A DNA stretch of 64,000 bases from Tomocerus qinae (taxonomy: Eukaryota > Arthropoda > Collembola > Entomobryomorpha > Tomoceridae), in the NCBI GenBank assembly GCA_020055645.1, contig CM034547.1, forward strand, positions 32,308,909 through 32,372,908, given 5' to 3'. Below the pieces are notes generated by a model. The model saw only the letters and a program-made list of their open reading frames with translations, was not told the origin of the DNA and did no database searches. The translations under genes and the position numbers were made by a program. Below, piece by piece: positions 51,101-64,000 of this stretch (position 1 is its first letter; each line of letters begins with the position of its first letter).

Positions 51101-54100
51101 ATTACAGCAGCCTTCGGCGCCTTCCCTCTCCCTACTCAGTAACCACTTGCCATTGCTTCACACAACTTATTATAATATGGTCTTGTGTCTTAAGAATACT
51201 TAAATTAAAACCAAGCTTTAGCTTCTTTAGATCTATTTAAGACCAATCTGGTATAATAAGTACTAAGTGGATCCAGTATTAAGACATATTCTCTGTCTCT
51301 AAGCTCGTGGGAGGGAGAAAGGAGGAATATCTTTACATACTAGGTAATTTAATTACTTTTGATGTAAGACGGAGAGTATTCATGTACAATATTAAATTGG
51401 TTCAAATATCGGAGTGAAAGCTTTTCCCAACGTACTTAATATACCAAAAATAGATTTATCAGCATTGCCAGTACATTGCCTTCTATAGTTATAACAGAAA
51501 AACTTACATAAAGACACTTTGATTAGGTACCGCTTACATTTTCTTAATAAATCAATAATGGAAATCATGTCACAGTATCTGATTTAGAGTATCTATACCT
51601 ATCTACTCCCACTCAGAAACTGAAAATTGCGAAAGAAATTGATTGCTCTACTCAGATAGATTACGTATTGGGTACGCAGACTTAAAGACTCCTTTCCTTT
51701 ATGACTCCCAGACCCATTTCATTAATAGCAAATGTAAAATATGCACTATCGTTTCTTCGCTCTATGATAATTCTAAGAATTACACAAGAATATCATTTCA
51801 GTACATAAGAGCAAGCTAAACCTTTTCTCTGTACTAGGAAAATCAAATCGATATCCCAAATAAAGCTCTCGTAAATGTAAATGCTATGTATTTTCTTTTT
51901 ACTGAGCATCAAAAAGTAAATCTAGGCATCCCCCTTTTGCAATGTAATTGTAAGGAGTGTGCAAAATGGGGAAAAATGCCCAAGTTTGACTGACCATCGG
52001 ACAAAATGCAATAAAATATGCATCTACACGTGGCATGAACATGGCATTTACTTACATTTATTAAAAGCTCATGTTTCATGTCTAAATTGTGCTGTAAATA
52101 ATTTCCTTAGGGCCTAATCTAGTTATGAAGGACGACAACGACCGTAATATGTAGAGTTTATTAGCAGGCAAATGGACACAAGCAGTGAATGGCTAATGGC
52201 CACCATGCCAAGTCAACTAGATATCTCTTTCTATATGTCATCTCTTTAATGCATTGGTAGTCAACCTTGCAATTCTACTTGAATTTCCCTGTCTCCACTG
52301 TATACGAGTAATCCTACTTTTTAATTATAAAATTTATGCTCAGGCTGGATGATTGAACTTATTGCACATTGCTATTAAATCCCTTTGAAATAACAGACAT
52401 AACATGACAGCTGAAAATGGAGAAATGAAATAAATACTTACTGAAGTAATTGCCAGTAGTATTTAATTGCTGGGAGATTGACAGAGATAATACCTAAAAT
52501 ATTGCTACAAATACATAGTCACATGTAGGACACATGCTCACATGCCATACCAAACATTTTGATTTATGCATATGGAATAATGTCTGGAGGTACATTTCAC
52601 GGAATGTGGATTATAGTTTCCGTTCCTACAATTTAGAAATGGCTAGTGTAAGTGACTGTGTGTGATCTATGTCTTTAAGATTCATGGTAGTAAATAAAAA
52701 AAGAGTGTTTTATATCTAGAGATATAAGAATGGTGTAAGGCAGGGAAAACAAAGAGGAGCGGCAGAGAAAGAAAAGAGGGGAAGGAAATAGACGATAGCA
52801 GTGATTATTGAATTGTTTGATGTGGTGCGTAATACGGTGAAGTAGGCTGTGGCCTCGGTGTATGTAGTTGGCATTTGTATGAAAAGGCGTGAAGGGAAAG
52901 CTGGTGAAAGTGTGGGTTTGCGATTAGAGGACTAAATGCCAATTTAATATGATAGCCGACGGAAGACCAAATGATAGGGAAGGGAGTGGTTGGGTTTACT
53001 TTGGTATGGTGTAGTGTTCGATTAGTGATGCAATGGCAATAGGGCAATGCACCATGCAGTGCTATGGGCTGTACATGTTTGTTGTGTATTACTGCTTATC
53101 GTTTCGTAGTGAATGAAATCGTTGAGCCATCAATATTTGGGGGTAACAAGATGACTGAGCTGAACTGAACTGAAATCAACTCTCTGAACTCACAAAGACA
53201 TGGAGCACTATTATCGTATCATATATAATGCATTAAAGACAGCGCTATACAAGTTCGTGCTAGTCTAATGTATAAGTACCAATAAGAATCAAAGTCAAAC
53301 TGACAGCGTATACATAACAGGCAAACTAAGTAGTAAACACATAGGATAAAGTGCAATGCGTATGGCATATCTGAGAAAGTTCCAAACTAAATTATAGTCG
53401 ATGTTGACTATACATTAAATGTGCACCAGTGTCTGTATATCTGGGAATTACTCCCTTTTCCACGAGTTTCTCCATGAGCAGTCATGACATGACGTAGTAG
53501 TTCCCTCTTTCTCTCTCATCTTATCCCGTCCCGACCATGACATGACAAGTATGAACGATAATAAAAGAGTCTGTGTCAAAGTGATAGATTCAGTTCAGCT
53601 CAGACGCTCACAGGAAAATTCGGTCTATGTAATCCGACAAAACATACACATTTTAGACATAATAAGAGCAACTAAAGTCATACGCAATTCTCTAAAGGCC
53701 ACCCAGACCGAGCCTGGTAAATCTTCATTGCGACAAACACAACTTGCATATAAAATGGATGCTTGTAAATAGCGTGTGTATTTACTCTTACTCTTGTGCA
53801 AGTTCTTTTAGCTTTATTTCCAGCGATATCATACAGCAAAAATCAATTTTGATATTTCTAGCTGCAGCCGAACTGCACTGTGCAACTCCATAAAGAATAT
53901 TAATATCATGATATTACCTAATGTACTACTTATATATGTACTTCACAATTTGGCTTGATGTAACTTTTAAGACTGTTCTAAAAACCTATTACTTAGGCGG
54001 ATTGGTGGAAACTCTATTTATAGCAAATTAAAATTAAAAATTCGTTTTCACCCAGTTATGAATAATGTTTCTAATTGGATTAGTAATTATGCAGTAAATA

Positions 54101-56380
54101 TTGTACATGAAACCTGTATTAACTTGGGAAATTATTGCACTCATTATATTTATCTGTAATCAAAGAAGTTTTATTGGTGCGGCCGACGGGCTCCATCTCA
54201 TTTCCATTCCAATACAGAATTTGACGAGGTTTATCGTAAGGTACATTTGAATTATAAATCACCCAGTGGGTATAGAATGTACTTACAAAAGTATGCACTT
54301 AATAATACGGCATCAGTAACCTAATAAATAGTTGGCATTTATTAGATAGTTCTGCCTATACAAATAAAATTTATCGCCAGACTTACCATTGGAAGCTTTC
54401 CCCAATTCTCTACACGTTCATAATGAAATGGGAGCAGTATTAATGTGATTGAAGTGATGTTTCATAACTTAACCTTGCTGCTTACAATAATATTTTATTC
54501 AGACAGCTTGAGATAGTGAACAGACTGTTTATTCCGGGTTACCATAACCAGAGCCAGGTATGTAGCCAAACATTAAGTCTGTACATTATGTTTTATGCTA
54601 ATATATACATCGCCCAAGTGAGGACTGAAATGGGCCGAGACACAGTAGACAGTCTGTTTAAATTCGCAATAAGTAGCCAACGTCTATTATGTATAATAAG
54701 CAGAAATGTATGAATACATGAACTAATCGTATGTTAGTAGGCAAGTCAGTAGACAAAATAATTTAATACGATGATGAATGATGAGTCAACATAGGTAAAC
54801 AGAAATACATGACATCAGCTTTGTGCAGAGGCGATGGGGGGATTAATCAAATACAATTGCAATCCTCGCCACTTTCCTAAGGGCAGATACACATGGAGTA
54901 TGACATGCATGGCATGACAGGGAAGAGCTCATACAAACAGTCGACTCGAGATAGAGAATCCTAAGCAGTAGGGCACACTTTAGGGATATTCATAAACTTG
55001 TAGAAATCCTTCCAATTTATTTGCTTAGCCGTACAGAAGCAAAAGGCTAATAATCCTTACTTTCCTTAATACCAACTACATAAGTACATTGTCATTTTCA
55101 TGTCACAACTCACAACGCTAAAGATTTTATTGAGGCAAAACACTAGATATAATGCTACTATACATTTAACTTGTTTTATACTTCATAATTTAACGGGTAA
55201 AAAGTACTATTATACTTTCGGTAGGTCGTAATTGGCCATTATTATTTTATATGCCCACATGATTAATAGTAAAATTCTTGTATGTTATGGAGCTGAGCCA
55301 AGGTAGGTAAATAAATAACGGAGGTAATAGGTGCATTATTATGATTAGCAATGATGTATCCATTAAATATAGTAGTTAAGGTAGATATCTTTCTATATAA
55401 CAAACGTTTTATGTATATAGCGAATTTAAATGCACTAGGTCTATAGAGAGGTTAGTATAGAAAGAAAATGCCAGCACGCTTGTTTTCCAATTTGAGTTTT
55501 CTCATTTTTGGCAGTTAGCTATGTATAAACAATAGGACGCAATGTAGCATAACATAGCACTTAAATTGAGTAGCCACCAACTGGTGTAGTGGAAGCAACT
55601 GGGTAGTTTATTACTGTAGTACAAAAATTATAATGTAATATATCATAATTTGTTCTTTCTGTGCATTGACTAAAGGAGTTTATGCAAAAGGGTAGTAGAG
55701 TGGAGAAGTCTGCTGAAGTATTTTATTTATAAGTTGTATGTCATATGGCATGTTGTGGAATGGTTATAGTAGGGTATGCAGCATAAGGCTTGGCTTTGGC
55801 TACATTAGTGAACCACTTAATCATATTGGATGGAGTGTCGTGTGCCCGCTGTTATTAAGCTCCAAATAGAAACAAACAGCAGTATAGCCGAGCAGAAAAC
55901 AACAACACGATACTGCGGTATAAGTGGATACCTATTTATTCTTGTATTTACATTTACTCGATCCTTTAGTGCTACCTTAGGTATTTTGCTATTTAATACC
56001 TAAGTTGGGTTAGCTAGCTTATTTTGCTTTGCTTTGCTTTGCTTAGCCAGCTAGTTTAGTAAGTTCATGCAAAGTGACACGTAATGTAACTGCTTCGGCT
56101 TCATTTAATTTCAAGTTCCTGTGACTCTCCTATAGGTACGGACATAATAGTATCGTTACGTTATGTTATGATAGAAAAGAGACACGGCGGCAGTTAGTTA
56201 GACATTGTGGCTCCCGTTTTCCGTTCCCGTGTCAAGCAGACTGAAATTCATTACAGTTAAGCTCCTAGGTATGTTTCCCGTCCGACTGATGTACTTACGC
56301 AGCAGAATCAATGGCTAGGAAACTTGAACTCTGAAGTTGAGAGAGTTCGAGAGCTGGAATGAAAACGATATAATATCACG
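51101..56380. other. Upstream region, no recognised gene
   Basis: AT-rich sequence with very few long open frames and only simple repeats such as the GCTTT tract. I see nothing else that I can support. Confidence 0.55.
56022..56044. repeat. GCTTT pentanucleotide repeat
   Basis: Three full and one partial GCTTT units preceded by TTTT; no gene context. Confidence 0.85.
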
Positions 56381-59300
56381 TACTCCACGGAAATCATTGT
56401 CAGAACAGCTTCAAATGCCACGACGAGTTAAGTTCACTTAAGCCTAAATACATATATGCATTCCTAGCCAGACACACATCCTTCCTTCCGAACAAACACC
56501 AAAACATCATTTGCAAATGCCCCTGGCCAAACATACAACTGTAAGAGACAAGGTGCACAACCAGCACTTTCCACAAATCCGACATCAGAATTGACAATGC
56601 CCAACTTTCATATGACGCTGCATTTTTTGAATTAAAACAGCATGTGGTAAACAAAGACAGGTGCCTTCCTCTGCAATTATAATGATACCATTCACTTCAG
56701 ATACATAAATTGCAAACATTTTGTTTTCAAACTTTGAATTATTACATAAAGTTCAAACCTGTCAGAATTCCCTAAAGACCCTTCCAAAAAACTCTCGCGA
56801 GAAAAACGCCAATTCCACGAATTGTGTTGCTGAAGAGTGATTATTTTTCTAATGTACAACTTCAGTCAGGGTGTATTGGCTTGATTTAAAATATCTGCCA
56901 CGGAGAATTGTTTTATGGTAGTTGCCATTTCTGATGCGGAGATGATATCAATGTGCCCTGGGTCTCTATTTTCTCCCTCGCTGACGGAAAAATAAAATCA
57001 TTGACGCTAGTAGTCTTTTGTCCATCGTCACTGATGCTCATAGAACCAACGACCGATCAACCACACTTTTCATTGGGGTCTTAATAATTTTTTCTGTACT
57101 TACTCATTCACCAATGCACACTATAATACTATAGTAAATTATGTCCATATGGAATAGAAGAAAAGAACGAAATCGATAGAAATGTACTGGGTACCAGTGT
57201 TGAGGAGGTAATTTCCACAAGAACTTTGCACTATAGTGAAATTTTCCTTTAGAAGCCTATGATCAAAAATGGTCTAAAGTTTTACATTCATTGGGCTTCA
57301 TTTTCTAGGTAATACCACATCCTTAGTTTTGAATGCAAAATTTTTGTAAGTCAATGCAATTATTGCTAATTAAGGATGGAGTACCTTGAATAAACTATTG
57401 ATAAATCAAAATATGCTTGGGAATTTTTTTCTATTTATTTCATGGTTCCAGATTTCAGAATGCACAACAAGAATTTTATGAATGCAATTATAAAGGTATA
57501 TTAAAGATGTATCTTTGATATGAGGATGCAACGGCAGTGCTCAGCAGTCCGATGAAAGATTTTAATTCAATCTGAATATTAAGTTGGGTGCACTAGGAAT
57601 AAGTAATTAAACAGACACCCTACGTAGCTAGCTGGAGTAGTGTCAATGAATGATGAAAGCTTTGATCTAACTTTATTGTTGCTTGGATTGGAATCTGTAG
57701 TAGGTAGGTATTTATATTGTGGTTCTGTTCGGTGGGTTGGCAATACCCTTCTGTACATTCCCTATAAGAATCATTTACAATACTTAACAAAAGTACATAT
57801 ATTAATATACCATTATATCAAGTTAGTACTATATGCAACTGATATTTCCTTGTAGGTATTCACTAATCCATTGTACGTCTTAACCTTGTAGGAGAAAATA
57901 TACCTTTGCCTCAGTCTGTTTCTTTTGTATTGTTGAAGATAAACTTATGTAGTAGTAGAGAGAGGAGAGAGCGAGACGCGTCTTAAAGCATTTCATGTTA
58001 AAATGAGAGCAGAGATAAATTACTCTCAGGGCAATCCAATTATGCACTTCAATCTGTTCTTCCCCCTTTCATTTCAGTTTATCTTGTGTATTTTATCAAA
58101 ACTGGTGGCCAACCAAATTAAATGAAACTTCCTGATTGAAATAGAAAGCGTTTGTTTTCTGTGAGATGGGCTTTGATGGAGTTCTCCAGACCAGACAACA
58201 GGCCCAAACCGAGTGGGAGCTACAGTCAGACAATACTCACAGACGCTTCCGACTATGTACCATGAACGTGAGTGAGAAGCAGTGGAGGAAAGCTAACAAT
58301 AACCCAAAGAAAAGTCAAGGCAAGTCAAGCAAGACGAGTTAGAGGAAAGTAAAGCACGGTTAGGCAAGAGAAAGCAGAAAACAGGGCCATTAGAAAGCAA
58401 GAGAAAGATAGACAGATGGACATGGGAAATGGATAAAACTGCCTTACTCCAAAATATAGAAAGATGGATGGCCCAACATACTTCAAAAGCATCATCGAGT
58501 GCACTCTGCATTTTGCTAAGCATCTACCTATGCAGTACTACAGACTAACCTTAAAAAATATTCTCCCTGGAAATCAAATTATCAACGTAGGCTATTTCAA
58601 ACTGCAAAAATTGTATCTGCACTTGTGCAGGCATCAGACACAAATATTTTCTGCAAGAAAACAATTTAGAGTGAACTTGTCTAAATTGTCTAGTCTGGAA
58701 AGTTTTTCAAACGCTTACAAAAAAGCTAATCTTTTATATATATAAATAACCTCGGTAATTCCGGAGTAGTTCAAAATTATCCGCATTATGCATGTCAATT
58801 CTTAATACAAGGTAGAGAATTGGAACAGTTTTGTATTGCAAACGTTGCAGGCAATTTGTCTAGACACAGGCAAAGATACCAGGTACAATATGATAGCTGC
58901 ACAGTTGTGATTATCTATCGAATATAAATAGACCGGAGGGTGGGGACGTTTCTGTTGAATATTGTGAATATGAAGAAATGGGATTCATCCTGACAATAAG
59001 ATCCAAATCGAGAAACAGCGTTGGCGTGCGTTGCATGTTATTCCTATTCAAATAGTTTTATAGGTATAATGCACAATGCATAGAAAAGAGAAATGACGAA
59101 TCAGTCTTTTGTATTCGGCAGTGTGTATTTTACAGTCAATCTACCATTTTAAATTGCTCTTTCACTATTCCAAGAAATTGTAGTGGGAGTGGGCTCGTAT
59201 GCATTACTATTGTCCCTTATGCTACCTATAAAAGCAGTTAAACCGCGAGTGCCCTGTACTATTCCGTACCATTCCATTCGTATTCTCAACAGCAAACCAA

Positions 59301-62300
59301 TGGTTGAGCGTAGATCTATTGAATTGACAGCATTAGAAGCTAACCAGCCGCAAGGACGAAGAAAAGGCACGACAAAGCACAATAGAACTTCCAATGTGGA
59401 AATGGTGAGATATTTGTCACAGTGAATTCTCGTTTGGTCCTGTAGTTCTGTTGTCCCTGTCTGTTCTGCGGTTGGCAAAATACCCATTCAGTCTTTATCC
59501 TTGCCATCACTATTTATTATGTACGAACTACGACTTTCTATCCTTTTACCTTTACCCTTGATTCTCAACTCAACATATTTACCATGACCATCCCCATATA
59601 ATTTACGGTTCATTTAAAAAAGACCTATTGATATCTGCCATGTCGAGGAAGTAATTACCGAGTAATTTTAATGGTTTGACAGTGATATAGTCCCTACTCG
59701 TCAAACCTTAACAATTTACAACTCGTAACAGCATGACGTAAACAGCTGTAATTTCTGCGGTTTACATTGGTATTGCACTTTTATAGCGTTTTTACATTTT
59801 TATTTGAGTTTTCCTGCAGCCTATAATCATTCTAATTTCACTTCAGAATTCAGATATGACAGTTACAAAATTCTATACAATTTTCAGGAAAAAATGTCAC
59901 ATTTTCATATGATATTGAATTTATAAGTTGCTTACCCTTCACTCATTTCATCCACATCTCTAATTATTACTCTATTTTCAGGAAATTTCTAAGAATATCT
60001 CTTTTATTTAACCATATTTAACAAGCTTATGCTATTAGGAGATGTTTTACTGGTTTTCAAATCGACTAACCAATTCTACTTTCTATAATAGATAGAACTG
60101 GAGCCAATTTTTTAAAAACAGAGCCGTAGAATGACCTTAAAATGACTTAGTTCTATGGAATTGGTAATTGGCAATGAGGAAGTGGTATGACCATCCATAT
60201 TTTAGATCGTAGTTAAACTCCTTTTCAATTTGGGTATCGTAAATAACTGTTGTTGCTGGGCAAAATGGAAGATAAATTGCAAAATGTCCGTGATCGATGA
60301 TTGACACATTCTTCGATAATAGCATATAATAAGTACATGAATTTCGACTGACGAACTCGCATGCACTGAAGAAAGGTGTCTATTTTAGTTTATTAAAGAC
60401 AGATAGTCAAGAAGCATAACTAACGTAATTCAAGAGTTGCACATAATAAATGCAAGTCCTTTGGACAACATTCTCAACAATAATTAGTTTGGCAATATGA
60501 CGAACAAAAACTCCTTGTTGATGATTTTGACCGCAAATTGGTCAATGTAAATGTAGTGGAAATGAAAATGCTCGAGAATAAGGATATCACAAGCTATGGT
60601 AAATTATTGTGCATTACAGCGTGCATTTAAAAGATGTCTATTTCGTCCGCTGACTCAATTGAGCTGCAAATATTTATTTTTTAAGTTTAGGTGGATTCCT
60701 TTACTCTCTGGGAGTACGTTATGTATTACGTGACTACCTGCATGCTACGTGCTTGAAGTTCAACAACCATGGAGAAGAAAAATGCACATTTTATAGTTGC
60801 TGTTTTATAGAGGTAGACTACCTTTCTATTGTTGTTGTATTTATTGGCAAACATATAGGCAATTTGTAGGAGGTCGACAGTATTGGAAAAGATGTCAGTC
60901 ACTTGCTCTTGCTCCGCCGTCTTGGTTTGCACTTTGCATTTGCGGTAGAATGTTCCTCCTCCCGTCGCCTTGTTGTGAATCCACATTAGTTTATCTAAAG
61001 GGAGTATACGTAGATTCTTTACGAGTCTTTACGGTAGTCCACAAATCTACGGAGCATGCATAAATGTAAAGCACATTGGCACTAGGCGTCGAAACTATTG
61101 TGTACATCAAAGGTAATCTGTCCTATCTAGCAACCTGACTTGAACTAGGTCATTAAAATATCCGAAAGTCAAATCTTTGTGTTCAATCCGAATTGCAACA
61201 AGTTTGAAATAATAAAATCAACTCTTTTACAAGATTGGTTATTCTAAAACGGCTAATTTTGTTCGAAAATAAAATAATTTGATTTTTGGAGATGCCATAT
61301 TGCCTAGATCAAGTACAATGATCCGAGATGGGTACATTTGACCTGTAACATATACAACTGTGTATTGTATGTAAGACGGCTATTGAGAAGCGACAAGGAG
61401 AGCATAGTTCGAAGTCTGTCTACAGAAATGTAGCAGAGGCCACAAACATGTGCAAATCGACTTATGTATGACTCAGGCTGAGATAAGAGAGAGTAGAGGG
61501 AGTCGGAGAAAGTGGATGTGTCGGAGTGGTAATGTTATAAGGATGAGTCGGAGATAGTTTATCTTGGCTCACTCTCTCTTCTCTTCTGTCTATCTGTCTC
61601 GTACACAACTCAAGTGAGTAGAAAATATATTCCTCTATTTCTGCATCACAACGCTCAATCAGTCAGCTTTGAATAGAATGCGGCACATTAAATCAATTTA
61701 ATTTATATCGGCAACTTCCTTCTCGGAAGGGGGAAGTCTACGGAAAGAATTATTCACCCACTCTGCTGACTCTCAATGTCGACTCTACTTTGACTTCCAT
61801 TCCCTTTTCTTTCTTGCCTACCTTGTCTCAAGTGGAAAAAATATCGAAAGTCTCAATTCTCAATACTGTTCCTTCAGCAAATAAAGTAATGTATGTATGT
61901 GTATAGGAACTTTATAGGAGGAGAAGCTATTTAGTAAATGCCTACCTTTGTAGATACAATAAATGGGATTTGCTTACTGTTTGTTTGCAGTTTATAAAAA
62001 ACGTTTTGTGTGCATTGTGCCAATCAATATGCCAATGCAGTGCCTAAAGAAATCCATATCATGTGTCTATTTGTACTTTAGTTGGGAAACTTTTATCCTG
62101 CACTATACAAGATTGCCCAATAGTAGTTGTATATCTATAAATTTTATTTTCTGACTGCCTTTCTGACCCAAGTAGGCTTCTTTGATGCTAAAAGCTATCT
62201 ATTATTGTTTCTTATCAAGAGAAACAATTAGAATGGTTTTGTCAAGAGAGGTTTAGTACTACTGTTGGAATTGAAAAACAGTTTTACGAGGGAATAAACA

Positions 62301-64000
62301 AGTAATGAATTTAGATTTTATGCGGTCGTAGTGAATTTCATTTGTAGGGACTAGTAAAATGTGACAATCCGGAGATAATTGCCAAGGGATGGTGAATAAA
62401 GAGCCGTGGAGTAATAACGAAATAAAAGAGTATAATTTGGGTTTTGGAAGGTTTAGTCGAGCCTGATGTGAAATAGGGGAAAGTTAAAGAAAATGGTGGT
62501 AAGGGAATGGGTAGCGCTCTCATTAGGAAATGTAGGAAGGAAGATTGGAAGGAGAAAGACAAGGGTATTACAGATAAAACCAGGAGAGAATAACACTTGG
62601 GACTGGAGTGCATTTAGCAACAAGTTCGCTCTACTTGAAAATTGATGGGGGTAATGATTATTTAATGGGCAAGTGTTAAAGGTTTTGATTTTTTGGCAAG
62701 ACTAGCAAAGAATTGAATGAAGTGGGTGCCTAAGACAAGGTGAGTCTCCTTTCTGCTCCACTACCTTTGCCCATTTCTTTCCAGGTTCGTTAACTTAGGT
62801 TGAGGCAACTAACTAAACTGAAGTGAAGTGAACTAAAAAGGCGATCGTATTATGAGTGCCAATAGAATAACACTCTAGGTAGACACTCACTCTCGGCATT
62901 TGAGGAAAGAAAGGAGATAGGGCAGGGATTGTGGAGCCAAAAGAAACATTCTCTAGCTATGCCATGCCACGGAGGCATTGTTCAAGCAGAGAAAAGAAAT
63001 TGAGAGAATGGGCCATTACAGGAGTAGTGAACTGAGTGCTCCTTCATAGTCTTCTGTATTGTACAAATGGTTATAATAAAACGAGGGATGTATAATATAA
63101 TCAGTCTATATATATACAACGGGTAATAATACGGCCACCATAAAAGCTCTCCCACAAATGCAATGCATTGTGTGAAGAAATAATAGGCAGGACTTTTATT
63201 GGACGTGAGCATAACATAAGGGAGATAATTTTTCCAAAGGGAAACCCGGAAAGGTATGATGGTGAGAGAGTAGGGACAGTTGGCTAGCCAAAAGTGTTCC
63301 GCTCCTCTGGGCTTCCCTGTCAACATCCCATGGGATCTCTCTGAAGAAAGGAAAAGAGTTCAGATGAGAGACTACCGTGACATGGCATTTCCAGGATGCG
63401 ACTCCCGAAATAGAGAATTGCTCTTCTCACTTGCCATATATAGCTTGACGTGGAATGGCTCCCAATCACATCGCACAGAATCATCACACTCTCCGACGAA
63501 TTTCGTCCTAGGCCCTCGCCTTGCTTATTACGGAATACCCGCGTTCTCTCCATGCCTTGCTTCCAGGCGGCAAAAGCAATTGTGCCTCGTGGCCATTGTT
63601 AGCCGAACAGATTAACAAAAGTTTTCACCCCTTCGTCACTCACTCAATCCGACTTGTCAACCACAGAAAACAAAATAAGAGAAAAAAATATAACGAATCC
63701 AAGAGTCTAATCTACCAACAAATGTTCCAAGGAACTATATCCCCTTTACTTTATATATAAGACTCATTCTAGCCTCGAAATTTAATAAATATGCCTTGCC
63801 ATTCTTGCCAGACTACGAAATTCTAGGGACTATAGTTATTTCTATATTACATTCTTAGGATTCACACAAGAAAATCAAGAGGGAAAGTTATGTCTTGCAT
63901 TTTTGGAGTTGAAAACTTTTAGAGGCATAGCATGAAAGTGCACTGTGGGACTATATGGGCATTTAGTTTCTCACTGTGAAGCTGTCTTGACATTGACTTG
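56381..64000. other. Right-hand region, no recognised gene
   Basis: Two patches, about 59150-59490 and 63250-63620, are richer in G and C and open on both strands for 77-112 codons, but the translations are not recognisable and the two strands cannot both be coding. The hairpin at 59673-59707 is listed separately. No transposon ends or RNA genes were found by eye. Confidence 0.5.
59673..59707. repeat. Short hairpin with perfect 8-bp stem
   Basis: GGTTTGAC at 59673-59680 pairs with GTCAAACC at 59700-59707 across a 19-base loop; the flanks add a few more pairs. No gene end nearby explains it. Confidence 0.5.

Noticed and set aside
56866..56928. A 20-codon minus-strand frame with FSVADIL, like an eh1 repressor motif.
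   Set aside because: Too short, with no donor site before its stop and no homeobox or other domain nearby.
63280..63615. 111-codon plus-strand frame in a GC-richer patch near the right end.
   Set aside because: The opposite strand is also open, no domain is recognisable, and no splice or start context supports it.
37800..63900. Many GTAAGT and TACTTAC strings as splice donors of hidden genes.
   Set aside because: GTAA and TTAC words are generally abundant here as simple sequence, so isolated donor matches carry little weight.

Overview
This is a eukaryotic, AT-rich window with widely spaced, spliced coding exons and abundant simple-sequence and pyrimidine-rich DNA. The one gene I can identify by protein sequence belongs to the Dpr (defective proboscis extension response) family of two-immunoglobulin-domain neuronal surface proteins. 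With its arthropod-style Dpr Ig1 signature this points to an arthropod nuclear genome; I cannot name the species.

The Dpr gene lies on the minus strand. I could assemble six coding exons from 37249 down to the stop codon at 2138, all with GT-AG introns and matching phases: 37249-37138 (signal peptide, least certain), 24071-23932 (first half of Ig1), 4123-3906 (second half of Ig1), 3376-3214 and 2794-2665 (Ig2), and 2289-2138 (C-terminal tail). The model gives about 304 residues. Two introns are very long (about 13.1 and 19.8 kb) and three are short (529, 419 and 375 bp). A possible TATA box sits about 240 bp upstream of the start codon, and the sequence between them has no other ATG. Two poly(A) signals lie just after the stop.

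Downstream of the gene (1-2069) is repeat-rich DNA: a CGGA microsatellite and a clear 601-bp non-autonomous hAT-type element with a perfect 8-bp target duplication. A second small inverted-repeat element, Tc1/mariner-like, lies in intron 1 at 32282-32590.

From 37.5 kb to the right end (26.5 kb) I found no gene I can recognise. The many short open frames there are about as common as chance predicts at this base composition, so I list only a few as candidates. A ten-base word, GGAGAAAGTT, recurs across the window far more often than chance would give. I saw no RNA genes, no CRISPR array and no convincing new multi-gene system.
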